Assembly (NCBI RefSeq): GCF_030463535.1
Contig: NC_132896.1
Span: 29,857,209 to 29,921,208 of the forward strand
Reading direction: 5' to 3'
Source: Salminus brasiliensis
Taxonomy: Eukaryota; Chordata; Actinopteri; Characiformes; Bryconidae
Length of the DNA stretch: 64,000 bases
The notes below the pieces were generated by a model that did no database searches, had not been told where the DNA came from, and saw only the letters and a program-made list of their open reading frames with translations. Every line of letters begins with the position of its first letter. The first letter of the stretch is position 1. The translations under genes were made by a program, and so were the position numbers. Shown here in pieces: positions 10,986-22,104 of this stretch.

Positions 10986-12249
10986 GCACTCCAATCCATC
11001 ATGCCTTTCAGTAGGGGTTCAGTCTTCTGGACAGACAGATTGCCTCATAGTAGATCGTTCATTTACATATGAAGCACATCACTTCTGCCAAAACAGGTGA
11101 TCATCAGCCGAGGACTGAATAAGCCATCACAAATACAGACACAAAAATACATACTGGCCCAAGCTCTCTGGAAGTCTGGAAGGCCTTAAAACATGGTTTC
11201 ACTAGGTTTCCAGCAACACATGTCTAGAACAATAAAAGCTGTGTTACAAGAAGCATGAGACTTCTCTTAACATATTTTGAATTGTTTTGGAAGTAGATTC
11301 AGCAGCTTCAGTGGCCTGTTCCTCAATGTTCCTTAACTATGCATACTCACATTCACAAGCCCTTCCACAGACACAAAGAACAAATTATCAAGTAGAAGAT
11401 CATAGAACCCATATGGAAATCTGGGTTGGACATATATTTAATATTATACATTTATTTTTATAGATAAAAATAAATAGGTAAAGACATACATATACATTAA
11501 TATTACACACACACACACACATATATATATGTGTTTAACACATATATATTCCTTTGCTGCGAAATATGTGTTTAACACATATATGTTTGTATATTTTTAT
11601 ATATGTCTGAAATATACAGTATTCCATATTTGAAATCCAAAATTGGGCAATTTTAATACACTGGCATACATTACATGCCATATATCGTTTAGTATGTGAC
11701 AAACATATGTTGTATATAAGGGAATTTGAAAACTATATATTGCCATATATCTGAATTTCATTTGAGAAATCTATTTATTATATGTATAATCTGATATTAT
11801 TTATAATAGGCTGATCGCTACACTTTTGATCTTTTTTGACTGATGTTGTTGAGTCACAAACAACTCCCCCAACCTTTGAAGATGCCAGCGAGTCTGACTG
11901 GGTTACAGAACAAGCCTATGACTCTGCTTTGACTTTTTTACTGGACAGTGACACAACCCCAAAACCACAAGCGGTCAGCGGGGGGAAGCTATTGATGTTG
12001 CTATCGTAATGAAGATGCTGCTCTTGACGTTCTCTCTCCACAGCTTTGCTCTCATGTCGCACTGCTTTGACTGACAGCCTGGAGTTCTGTATAATTAGTG
12101 TAAAAAAAAAAACAGACGTGCCCACCGTGAAGCTGTTGGTTTCTCATTCGCCAGCTTCTTATTTCATTGTCTATTCCACCTTAAATAGTGTAGCAGTCAC
12201 AGTCTACAGGTGCCTGATCGGAACTGCTGCACCATTTAAGGTGGAATTG
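10986..12249. other. Non-coding; AT-rich tract with hairpin motifs at 11430-11800
   Basis: The segment GTGTTTAACACATATAT occurs twice near 11530 and 11568. Each contains the palindrome TGTTTAACA-like core flanked by AT repeats. A CA run lies at 11506-11521. No gene is recognised. Confidence 0.45.
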
Positions 12250-12390
12250 GATGAAACTCTGATTCTCAGCACTGTTACATTCTTAAAAAGAAGGGTGCTT
12301 CAAATGGGTCTTTGAACAATGCCAAAGAAGAACCATTTAGGTTCTATAAACAACCATGTTTGTAATGTTTGCGTAGGCCTTGAAAAGATT
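12250..12390 (+). repeat. Fold-back MITE fragment
   Basis: GGGTGCTTCAAATGGGTCTTTG then AACAATGCCAAAGAAGAACC matches, in reverse, the right arm of the element at 19140-19378. The opposite arm is missing or decayed. Confidence 0.6.
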
Positions 12391-12436
12391 CTTCAGACTC
12401 ATTGCAACTCAACTCAGTTTTGCAGCTCAACTCAGC

Positions 12437-12560
12437 TTGTCCAGAAATGCGTGTAAGTGTCCTTCAGGGGCGGCTTGAAGCCTGAATTACACCTCCCGAC
12501 TGTAGGGGGAGCCAAGGAGCACAAAATACCATCCATTTACAAACTGTAAAATGATATTTA
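12437..12560 (+). repeat. Local duplicate block A1
   Basis: The block opens with GCTTGTCCAGAAATGCGTGT and includes ACTGTAGGGGGAGCCAAGGA. The same order is seen at 13948-14072 (GCTTGTCCAGAAGAGCATGT, ACTGTAGGGGGAGCCCAGGA). No coding is evident. Confidence 0.7.
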
Positions 12561-12675
12561 CCTGAATGTATGAGATGCTTCTACAACTGCTACTTTACTT
12601 ATAGACTATTGGCAGTTTATTAATCATCTTCAAAGCACCACTTAATTTGCTACACTGTAATACACCCACAAGGAG

Positions 12676-12875
12676 TGTGTTTTACCCTCTCTGCTCCCCG
12701 GGCGCTGGAGTTGGCTGCCCACCGCTCTGGGTGTGTGTGTGTACTCACTGCCCCTAACACATGTGTGTGTGTGAGTGTGTGTTCATTACCAGATGGGTTA
12801 AATGCGGAGGACACATTTCGCTGTACGGTGTACACTGTACAGTGACAAATACGTGCACCTTTACCTTTACTTTAG
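12676..12875 (+). mobile_element. SINE 3' half
   Basis: It contains CTCTGCTCCCCGGGCGCTGG, GCTGCCCACCGCTCTGGGTG and GATGGGTTAAATGCGGAGGA, then GTGACAAATACGTGCACC. This is the 3' half of the SINE at 8389-8660, truncated at the 5' side as is usual for retroposed copies. Confidence 0.85.
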
Positions 12876-13039
12876 TCAAGCTAGTTAAGAGAGGGAGGGT
12901 TTGCGTAAAGCCTAAAGGTGAAGCCTAGGCCGATGCCCAGAACTCCTACAGCATTTCACCTGTTGCCTCAAAATGGTCTTCTCGGTTTTCAGGTGCGCCA
13001 CCCAACCCCCTCCCACCGCTTCTTGTGACGAGGTGAGAG

Positions 13040-13280
13040 TGAGGGAGAACAATGGGAGCGCTGTAGCGACGGCGGTCCGCACTCCTCTCTCCACGCCGCA
13101 GAGCTGCTCGCTAATTGCGGCCCTGGGTGCGCTCCGCTTTTCTTTGAAGTGTGTCTGAAGAGGGACGCATGAAAGACCGGCAATTAGCGCGCATCATGGA
13201 AGCGCTGTGAGACAGGCAGCTGGGGAGAGCGGGCGAGAGAGAGCGAGGGAGAGAAAGAGAGAGAGAGAGAAAGAGAGAAC
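13040..13280. other. GC-rich unique block and (GA)n; candidate regulatory element
   Basis: The block holds TCGCTAATTGCGGCCC near 13107 and GGCAATTAGCGCGCATCATG near 13180, both with homeodomain-like TAATTG/CAATTA cores, followed by a GA-rich tract at about 13230-13277. It is not repetitive within the window. A regulatory role is a guess; conservation is untested. Confidence 0.3.
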
Positions 13281-13461
13281 TCTCGCACTTTCTCTCGAAT
13301 TAATGGAGTAATAACACATGATGGCTGCATGAGACAACATCTCATCAAAGCAAGAGAGGAGAGAGGCATCAGGACCGTTTGAGATCTTTTGATGCAGTTT
13401 TGTAAATAGTTTTGCACGCCGGCTTCGCCAAGTAGCGCAGTGTCCACACACCCCAACATAG

Positions 13462-13590
13462 ACCAAGATGCTGATCAGTGCTGATTGATGACGCTAATCA
13501 AAGCGGATCTCTTCTCCGAGCTGTGTTCACACTCGCACGCTTTCATGAGTAATTACGTGTTGGTCTCTGATGAAATGAAGCGCTTTGCTC
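13462..13590 (+). repeat. Local duplicate block B1
   Basis: It contains CTGATCAGTGCTGATTGATG, then CGCTAATCAAAGC and GAGTAATTACGTGTT. It aligns with 15085-15205 at roughly 80 percent identity by eye over about 110 bp. The homeodomain-like TGATTGAT and TAAT cores are kept in both. Confidence 0.7.
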
Positions 13591-13947
13591 TTTTAATACA
13601 GCCGTTCCCAAAACCCTCATCCTGAAGCGGCCCTGTACTATTTTCAGTGCTTTCTGTGTTCTAACACACCACTTCACCTCACAAAGGACTTGCTAATTAT
13701 CTGATAAGTTGGGTCAGGTATTGCAGCTTACTTACAGCAACACAAGGTAGAATTTCATCTTATAAGAACTGCTTTAAAATCATCGTGATACTCCACTGAC
13801 TGTAACAGGGATGCAGTCGATGCTACTCCGGGTAGGCCAATGTCCTAACTGCACTGTGCAACTTTGGAGAAGCGGGCAGGACAACGCTGGTGTTAACGCC
13901 TCAGTCCACATGCTTCTTTACCTTACAGCGATGGTCCTGTATCTCTC

Positions 13948-14072
13948 AGCTTGTCCAGAAGAGCATGTGTAAAGCGTGTCCCCCGTTAACAGTGGCTCAA
14001 AGTGTGAATTCCTAACTTCTCCTAACTGTAGGGGGAGCCCAGGAGCAAGAAATATCAATTTTAGAATAATGC
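13948..14072 (+). repeat. Local duplicate block A2
   Basis: This is the second copy of block A1 (12437-12560), 1,511 bp further on. Shared landmarks are GCTTGTCCAGAA, GTGTAA and TGTAGGGGGAGCC. Confidence 0.7.
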
Positions 14073-14399
14073 TGCTTTAAAGGGCCCATATCATTGTGAG
14101 CCAAATGAGTTTGCTGCGGTGCTTAAACACTGTGGAAGCTGATCAATGAATTGATCAGTTTTTATCATTTTTTGGTTTGAGGACCAAAGTAGCAAAGTCC
14201 AGGAAGACCAACGTAGCAAGTATTGATGTTTGGAGAATGAAAAAAAAATGGAACTGGTGCAATAAGTAATCTATGGAATACCTAAGCCCTTTATTTGGTA
14301 ATAAAGTATTTTATTAACACAGTAATAATAACTCGGGGACATAAAAGTTAATTAGCCCCAATTAAAAGATCACCTCCAAATCATCCACATATGACAACT

Positions 14400-14720
14400 A
14401 AGCTGTAGCTCATTTTCCCTGCTTTTGTGATGTCACAAAAATTGACAACAGATTTACATATTGCAGCTTATCCAGCCAATAGCCATTTAGCCCCACCCAC
14501 TCACACTGATGTTTTCAACCCGGACTGGTGTTGGAATGAGGCAAAATACAGTGCAGACAATAGGAGGGGAGGTCATTTGCATATATCAGTCTTAAGGCCA
14601 CAGTAACCCAAAGCTGCCCATTGAATTCTAGAGGACAAAGACAAGATGGACAAAGGTGATGTAAAATTAATTAGCACAGTTTTTCATACATAATCCAGTG
14701 CTACCATCATAAATCAAGGG
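14400..14720 (+). repeat. Interspersed repeat, 'TTTGTGATGTCACA' family
   Basis: Same family as 10190-10400, with TTTTGTGATGTCACAAAAAT, CAGCCAATAGCCATTTAGCC, CCCACCCACTCACACTGA and GAGGTCATTTGCATATATCA. It continues further 3' than the first copy, to TTTTTCATACATAATCC. Confidence 0.7.
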
Positions 14721-15084
14721 AGCCAATGAAACACACACACATTTTAAATAAGGCTCTTTAAAAGAATATTCCATGCAGCTTAGTCTCAGTCTACCTCATT
14801 TGTAGTACATGATTGATTACCATGGACAGTAATTTCCCTGCACTTAGTAAAGCAACAGAAAACGACAGAAATCAACTCAAAACACATTTATAACAGCAAC
14901 CAATCAGCACGCACAGCGCCTGCCCAATAGCTTCTATTATAAATGAGATCCAGGACAATGTTTTTCCTGTTGTTCTGCTAAATACAGGGACACACATCAA
15001 AATTATAGTCTGTGGTAATCAGCCATATATTACAGATGGAGCAGAAAGAGGTTGGGCTGGAAAAAGCCGGAGTAGTCCTTTAAA

Positions 15085-15205
15085 GCAAAGATACTGATCA
15101 GTGCTGATTGATGATGCTAATTAAAGCTGATCTGTTCTCCACACTACGTTCACCCCCGTACACTTTCGTGACTAATTATGTGTTTGTGATGATATGAGGA
15201 GATAG
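15085..15205 (+). repeat. Local duplicate block B2
   Basis: This is the second copy of block B1 (13462-13590), 1,623 bp away: ACTGATCAGTGCTGATTGAT, TGCTAATTAAAGC, GACTAATTATGTGTT. Substitutions are scattered and the TAAT cores are kept. Confidence 0.7.
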
Positions 15206-17241
15206 ATTAGTGCTTTTCGAGCCTACATCTGCACATCTGTATGTGCGTGGCCATGTATTTAGCTCTTTGCGGGGACCGCATATGATCACGATGATGGAAA
15301 CTTTTTGACATTGTGGGGACCCGGCAAAGCAAAACTCATTGCTGGGCAGCTGACTCACGGCTAATTGCTCCTTCTTGGACTCCGCCTGCTGATGGCAAAG
15401 CGGCACGGCTCAAGACTCCAACTCGCAACCCATGGCCCATAGTGGTAGTGCTATAGACCTCTGAGCCCAGTGGAACAGTGCACCATGACTCCAGAGTCTG
15501 ATAAATCTTCCTGAATGTCTTCTGATTTGCCTTCTGGTGATCCTATAAGCAGTCCTTTTATAAACTTTTCCTGCCCCTCCAGACCCCAACTTGACCTCAT
15601 TTCTGTTTATTGCCATTTCTTAATTATATTATGAAACAGCCTACTAAAAATACTTTCAAAAAATTATTTTTATTCAAAATAAATAATTAAAATAATGAAA
15701 ATAATTGTTGGGACAAGGTTTGCAGAGTCTGAGTATTTATAAAGCTTTGAAATTTACATCACTTAGCCTTTCTTAATGATGACTGGGAACAAGCCATAAC
15801 CCTAACAAGCTCATTAGGTTCTGAGCACAGAGCTGTTAGTGTTCCCAAACTATTGTATTTTTAAATTGTAGAGTGAGACGGCAATGAAGGTACCCCACAA
15901 AGACAGGAATACTAACTGAACTTGTGTGTGTTTGTGTGTGTGTGTGTGTGTGCTTGCATATGTGAGCGAGAGAGCAGCATGGATGTGTGCCAGATGCCCA
16001 AGGAAGTGTTGGCTTAGTGCACAGTTTGGTGAACCTGAAGGTCATAGCAAATGTTAGCAGCAACCCCCTCTTACAAATGTATCTCTGATCTTCTCCACAT
16101 CACACACACACACACACACACACATATACATACACACACAGATGGTGCAACTGTTACACTGATGAAACGGAATAGCACCGTTCGATTGGAGTGTTTGATC
16201 GCTCGTTACTTTTACACCTCATCATCACGCTCTTTGTTTTGTAATGTGCTCGACTTTCCTCTAGGGGGACCGTGTTCAGAGTTGCATAACAGTAGACAGC
16301 TGTCGTCGTATTCCACAGAATTCAGAGCCATTTCTGGTGTGTGATGTCTCTTCACTTCTGATTTTACTGTGCCAGCACTGTGAAGCTCGACTCTTTTAAG
16401 ACAGAGAGCGAGTACGAACTAACAGATAAGAGAAAACACTGGTGATGTGGAGAGATGAGAGATCTTCCAGGCATGCAGTGCAGACAGGCACACTGCGTCT
16501 TATGGGTAAGGCTTAACCCTTAGAGGATCAGAATTAATACTCACTAATTGCAGCCCTTATTTTTTGCTGCACTATAAATGCATCTGCATAATTATGTTAC
16601 TGTCTGTGTAGTTCTATATGCATCTGCATCCAGTATAAATTCTGTACTCAGAATCAGCTGAAACCTACAGTGCAGAACCACAGAAAATAATAAAGAGGCA
16701 TCTCATCTACTTATTGTATTGTACACTCAAATTGCAAATATATAATATATACACATAATATATATATTTATTATCACAAAATCTGAATCTAAACACAGTG
16801 TTATGAAATGACAAACGTTTTGGAAGAGGAACATACCTGAAGGCCCTCCTCCCAATTTAACGTTTTATACATGCCAATCTCTGCCTTGTTCACGTGTCAA
16901 TGACAACGTTTCGCAACCCTCCACCACCCTGTTACCTCCCTTTAACTCTAACATCTCCTATTCCTTATCAGAGAGGGAGGACTGGCTGCTACCACAAGCG
17001 GAAGCCACTTGAGCTCCAGCCCAAATCACCAAATGTTGAGTGGTTTGGTCCAAATTAGCAAATAAATATTTAAAGCCTAAGTCTGTACGTTTTGGAGATT
17101 TAGAGAAAGTTAATATTTTGGAGATACAAGGTTTTTTGGGTGACAGCAACGATATATATATATATAGAGTTTATCTTTAAATGTGTGCTACAACAATGAG
17201 AATTTGGTCACTTATGTTAGGACATGTTAATATATATATAT
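15206..17241. other. Non-coding with GT and CA microsatellites
   Basis: A GT run lies at about 15924-15952 and a CA run at 16100-16141. Frames on either strand over these runs encode only repeated Thr/His or Val/Cys and are artefacts. AT-rich DNA covers 16735-16770. No gene is recognised. Confidence 0.5.
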
Positions 17242-17404
17242 AACAGTGATCCCTGGTTGTATAATAAAAAAATAAACCTGTATAAAATTTTAATTGAATT
17301 AAAAAAAAAAAAATATATATATATATATATATATTTTTTTTTTTTTAATTCAATTCAAATTTTATTCAGGTTTATTTTTCATTATACAACCAGGGATCAC
17401 TGTT
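17242..17404. repeat. 163-bp near-perfect inverted repeat (hairpin MITE)
   Basis: The left arm starts AACAGTGATCCCTGGTTGTA and the right arm ends TACAACCAGGGATCACTGTT. The arms match over about 59 bp with only a handful of mismatches, and then meet in an A-run, a TA-run and a T-run. It would fold into one long stem. Such elements are typically MITEs and can feed small-RNA pathways if transcribed; the latter is inference. Confidence 0.9.
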
Positions 17405-17619
17405 TGTTTACGAAAATAAAAAGAGAAAACATGACATTTTAGCCAGGTTGGGTTATAGGGTTTGTCAAATTTGGTGAGTAAAAACTCCATATACAAAATA
17501 ATTAATAATTAATAAAAACATGCTTTTCTAAGCACCTGCAAAAAACACCAATTTTAAGTATTACTTCCTTTCCACAGGGTCATGAGTGGCCGCTATGTCT
17601 GCAGGTATTTCATTCAGTC

Positions 17620-17900
17620 CACATTACCACAGATGCCACCACCATGCCATTGTCACTGCAGTGCTGAGAATGACTCACTACCCAAATACTACCTGCTCTG
17701 TGGTGGTCATGTGGGGTCCTGACCATTGAAGGACAGGATGAAAGCAGGCTAAAAAGGTCTGCAGAGAAACAGATGGACTACAGTCTTTAATTGTAGAACT
17801 ACAAAGGGCTCCTATATGGGACGTGGAGCTGATAGAATGGGCTGAGTTCATTCCAAACCAGGGGTGGTCCTAATATTCTGATATGACATTCAGATTGGAG
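17620..17900 (+). mobile_element. Fragment of a non-autonomous TIR transposon
   Basis: It includes CACTGCAGTGCTGAGAATGA, ACCTGCTCTGTGGTGGTCAT, GGGGTCCTGACCATTGAAGG, GAAACAGATGGACTACAGTC and GTAGAACTACAAAGGGC. I recall this text as common in fish genomes within a non-autonomous relative of the 'CAGCCATAACATTA' family. The terminal ends are decayed. Confidence 0.65.
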
Positions 17901-19139
17901 GTGGCTTTATTGGCATGGCTATCCAAACAACAGCCAAAATAACTGGGAATTTTTTGACAGTATTAATATTAATATTCATTTTCATGTGCAGTGGACTCCA
18001 GGAAGCTTTCAGAAAGAGGCTACAGTAAGCATCTGCTTGAAAAAAAAACTGATTTAAAGAAAATGTCAGAATCTACTTCGGCCTGACCCTGGCTTTAACA
18101 GCAGATGCCACAGCTCAGATGAGTCCAGCAGCCCTCCTCTCATCATTCCATATCAAATTCAGGTCATGCTTGGATTGTACTGGGTGAAAATGATTAGCCA
18201 GTGTCACTGAACATGGCTCAGTGCGGCCCAGTGACAATAAGCGAGGAGCGGCCTAAAGAATCAGATTGCTACACTGGAGGGCTGTGGTCATTCACACAAA
18301 GTGCGGCGAATCACTGTCACCGCACTTTCTGCATGCTGTCACCCACCACACGCGCGTCTCATTGGTCCAGGCCTGGCTGAGTGATGATGTCACCGGTCCA
18401 GATGGGGCTTTCCGTAGTAACGGATTAGGAAGGCTATCCGTAAGTAGTGGTGGTGGTGTGTGTGTGTGTGTGTGTGTGTGTGGGGGGGGGGGGGGGTATA
18501 TGATGTAATCATGGGCTGCTCTCTAGGCCCTGGTGTGTGTGAGTGTGTGTGTGGAAAACAAAGTGCTGCTGGGTTATATGGCCAAAGCCTGTGTACAAAC
18601 AGATGTTTTTCTGTTAATGCAAGTGAGTCAAACCACAAATGAAACCTTCCCATGAGTGCAGACCTGATTTGATGACATGAGTGTATGTGTGTGTGTGAGA
18701 GAGAGAGATGTAAAATGATGAATGCACTGTTTGCTTCTCCCAAATTACTGTTTAGCTCAGTTAGATATACAGTAGAAACAAGTGTGGTGTTGCTGATTAG
18801 AGCTGAAGCAACGCATAAAAATCCCTCTTTTCTTTTCCAGCTGTGAAGCTGCGAATCTGGGCTTTCATAAACACAAGACTCCTTCTGATATGGAAAATTA
18901 TGCAGAAACGTTAAATAACTTTCTAAAGCCTTATTCAGATGGGATTAGTTTTACATTAGGCAGTGATGTGGGGTAGTGACCAGATTTTCTCAGAGATTTT
19001 AGTCCCGTCCGACTACGCCATGTCAGTCATTTTACGGACTGTGTGCTCCCACGTCAGTAAAGATTACAGAGTCTTTTACCCTTTGTAAAACAATCCATAA
19101 AAAATAACCTCAGGTTGTTTTAACATCCAGTGGCAATTT
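17901..19139. other. Non-coding with (GT)n(G)n microsatellite
   Basis: A TG run at about 18455-18482 continues into a run of about 14 G, ending at 18496. No gene is seen. The 117-codon minus frame over it reads through the repeat and is an artefact. Confidence 0.5.
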
Positions 19140-19378
19140 TTAAAAAAATCTCAAATGATTCTTTGAGCAATGCCATAGAAAATCCAAGTTTGATCCCACA
19201 AAGAACCGTGTTTGTAATAGAGATGTGTGCGGTGGTAAAGAACCTTTTAAAGCCCTAAAGAACCTTCACTGGATGTAAAGGTGCTTCACACTCACACATC
19301 TCTATTACAAACAACCAAACATGGTTCTTCTGTGGCATCATTCAAAGACCCATTTGAAGCATATTTATTTTAAAGAGT
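19140..19378. mobile_element. Fold-back MITE, about 240 bp
   Basis: The outer arms read CTCAAATGATTCTTTGAGCA on the left and, in reverse complement on the right, TTCAAATGGGTCTTTGAATG. The inner arms GTTTGTAATAGAGATGTGTG (19209-19228) and its exact complement (19296-19315) pair perfectly over 20 bp. The design recalls palindromic Angel-type MITEs of fish. Fragments occur at 1661-1805, 12250-12390 and near 54955-55070. Confidence 0.8.
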
Positions 19379-19902
19379 GTCTTTAGATGCTAAATTAATT
19401 CTGTTTAAACTGTTGGATGGAAATCTGGCTCTTTGTGTGTGTCATTTTGTACAGATTTTACAGATAAAAACTGTAAGGTCAGCTCAACTTAAAATAAATC
19501 AAACAGTAGGAAAGTGGCTGTAAGGCCTGAAGATTAAGCCTGTAATTAATTAGTAAATATGGAAGGGATTACAGTTCCATTAGTCTGACGTTCTGTACTC
19601 AGAGGTTCGAGCCTGCCTTTTTTCATTTTTTTCTGAAGTTTAAAAATGACAAACACATGGCAGAAATGTAGAGGATGTCTATGCCTCTCCACACAACATG
19701 TGCAACAATAACATTCCCTGAAATTCTAACCATAAAACATCCCCCTTCTTCTATTTCCAAACGCTAATGTGGCATCAAGCACAGTGTGGTGTGAGAATTC
19801 TGGCTTAGATGGTTTCACAGACAGAGGAGACGGAATGAGGGGGTGTGTCACTCTACATTTACAGAAGCAGTGTGGTGTATCCAAGCATTTTGAGATATGC
19901 CT

Positions 19903-19942
<40 letters not shown>

Positions 19943-19989
19943 ATTAATTACGTTTTTAACATTTTAAGTACTTATATGTAATATGCGAT
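19379..19989. other. Non-coding with CA microsatellite
   Basis: A CA run lies at 19906-19938 and is followed by AT-rich DNA. No gene is recognised. Confidence 0.5.
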
Positions 19990-20435
19990 ATATATTATAT
20001 ATACACTGAACAGCCATAACATTAGTACCACTTACACTAAGTCAAAAACATTGCTCATCTCCATCTACAGTGGCATCTGTCTGTCAAGGGGTGGATATAT
20101 CAGGCAGCAAGTGATATGGACAAGAAGGAGCAATGAGGAAGCATACAATTCTGAGCCACTTTGACAAGAACCAAATTGTGATGCTCTAGACTACAGGGTC
20201 AAAACATCTCCAAAACATCAGGCAGGTCTTGTGTGTTTTTTCTGGTATGCAGTGGCCGGTACCGACTAAATGTGGAAGAAAGGACAGCCGGTGAACAGCC
20301 GACAATGTCATGAGCACGTAAGGCTCAATGATGTGATGCTCATGCCTTGAATGGTCAGATGTTTTGTGGCAGCACAAGAGGGACCTACACAATAGTAGGC
20401 AGAGGGGTACTAATGTTATGGCTGATCAGTGTGTG
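19990..20435 (+). mobile_element. TIR DNA transposon, both ends present, 'CAGCCATAACATTAGTACCAC'
   Basis: The left end (from about 20004) reads CACTGAACAGCCATAACATT and continues AGTACCAC. The right end reads GGGGTACTAATGTTATGGCT and continues GATCAGTG, so the two ends are inverted complements over about 25 bp. The interior has CAGGCAAGTG-like and CATCTCCAAAACATCAGGCA text seen at 1230-1495 in opposite orientation. At about 430 bp it is far shorter than an autonomous element. The 68-codon minus frame inside is likely a transposase remnant at best. Confidence 0.8.
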
Positions 20436-21002
20436 TGTGTGTGCGTATATACGCCATATATATATATTTTTTTTTACTTTACTTGTAACTTTTAATGGAA
20501 GTTGATGTAAAAAGACTTTGATATCAGATGTAATCAGATGTAAAACATTGATACAGTGTAAAGAACATTATGTGAAAAAGTGAAAAAAGGCAAAAATGGT
20601 TATCCAAGGTTTTGTAAATGAGACGTATCCACATGGAGTCTAGCTGTGGACTACTTTTTCAGTAGTCAGTGAAAAAGCTCCTTTCTGAATGCTGCCTAGT
20701 CCTAGGCTTAATCCCCATGCAGGAAATCTGCCCTATAGGTAATAAAAAGTGTCTAATCCTATGTGTGACACTGACCTCTGTGTTTTTCCCGGTTCTGTTT
20801 TAAACCCATGAACTACAGAGCTTTTCCAAAACGGACGTCAAAAAGTAGGAAGCCGCTGTGCTGCTGCCTTACATGAGCACTGTTTTTTCAGAGACAGGCC
20901 AGTCCTGTCCTTAAAATGTAGAAAAACACACACTCTCTCACACACACATGACTGCCATTCCCTTACACAGCAGCAATCTGTAATCAGAAACCTCTGGCCT
21001 GC

Positions 21003-21040
<38 letters not shown>

Positions 21041-21361
21041 AAAAGCAACAGCCAGTGAGAGAAAGGATTTTACCCAGCCAGTTTGCCAGGGCAGGCAGCC
21101 AAGACCAAGAGCAGGCGCGAGAGAGAGGGAGGGTGAGAGGGAGGGTGAGCGGGAGGGTGAGAGGGAGGGAGAGGGAGGGAGAGGGAGCGAGAGTGGGCAG
21201 GAAAGTCCATACATAGCTGACAGGAAGGAGTGTACCGGGGCAGGAAGTGCCTTGTATGGGCCGAGAGGTTTCCTGGCAGGCCCAGAGAGAAGACATTTCC
21301 TCTCGAGCCCAGATCACATGACACACAGCGGGACTGCCGAGAGACTGCAGGACGTGTGTGT

Positions 21362-21407
<46 letters not shown>

Positions 21408-22100
21408 TTGAATCCAAAGCCACTCCCTGCTCCCCTGCACTCCAGCCCTACTGCTCTGCTATGAGGCTTGCAGTGACTCGGCTAAACCGAGCTAATCCCT
21501 TTACATCAGCCGGAGTCTGATAGAAGAAAAGCTTCCACTCCATTTTATTCAGTATTATCTTACGTCATTTAAAACGCCAGCTGCCTCAACACTGTGAACT
21601 TTTCACAGGCGAACAGAGGCGCTGACTTTGTTTTAGGATGTTAAATTAAAGCAACAGTTTGATAAAAGATCAAATGTACGCAGTTAGTGAGTTTATACTT
21701 CCCTTAAGTTCTTTACTTTTGCACTGGAGCCACGAGGCAAGTTAATACAGACGAGACATTAGAGAGATGGTTTGCATAGGGATGCCATCCTCCCTCAGTC
21801 ACCAAATTCATCCCTTCCTTTCCATTAATCCTTTGGATTAACGCTAATGTTATGTGATAACTTTGCAAACATTCGACAGCTCTTTCACAGCTTAACTTTT
21901 TTTTTTTTAGCTTAGCTTGGTTTAGTTAGCTAAAGTCAGGCTGGACTCAGAGCTGGCTGCTGCTTACCTTTTCTCAGGCACTCTTTATTTGATTGTATAA
22001 TGATTATTATTAGCTAGGGTGAGTGTATTAAAAAGTTATTGTCAAAAAATGTCATTTTTGTTTTTTCCAGTGAACTCAGCAGATAAATCAGATCATCATC
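20436..22100. other. Non-coding with CA, GT and G-rich repeats
   Basis: CA runs lie at 21006-21036 and GT runs at 21353-21404. A purine tract with repeated GGGAGGGTGAGA lies at 21121-21195 and could form G-quadruplexes on the plus strand. The 200-codon minus frame at 20838-21440 passes through all three repeats and has no domain. No gene is supported. Confidence 0.55.
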
Positions 22101-22104
22101 AATC

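Noticed and set aside
17242..17404. Possible microRNA gene
   Set aside because: The stem is too long and too perfect for a normal miRNA precursor, and a MITE explains it better without small-RNA data.
20838..21440. 200-codon minus-strand frame
   Set aside because: Runs through CA, GA and GT repeats; composition is His-Thr, Ser-Leu-Pro and Cys-Val repeats.
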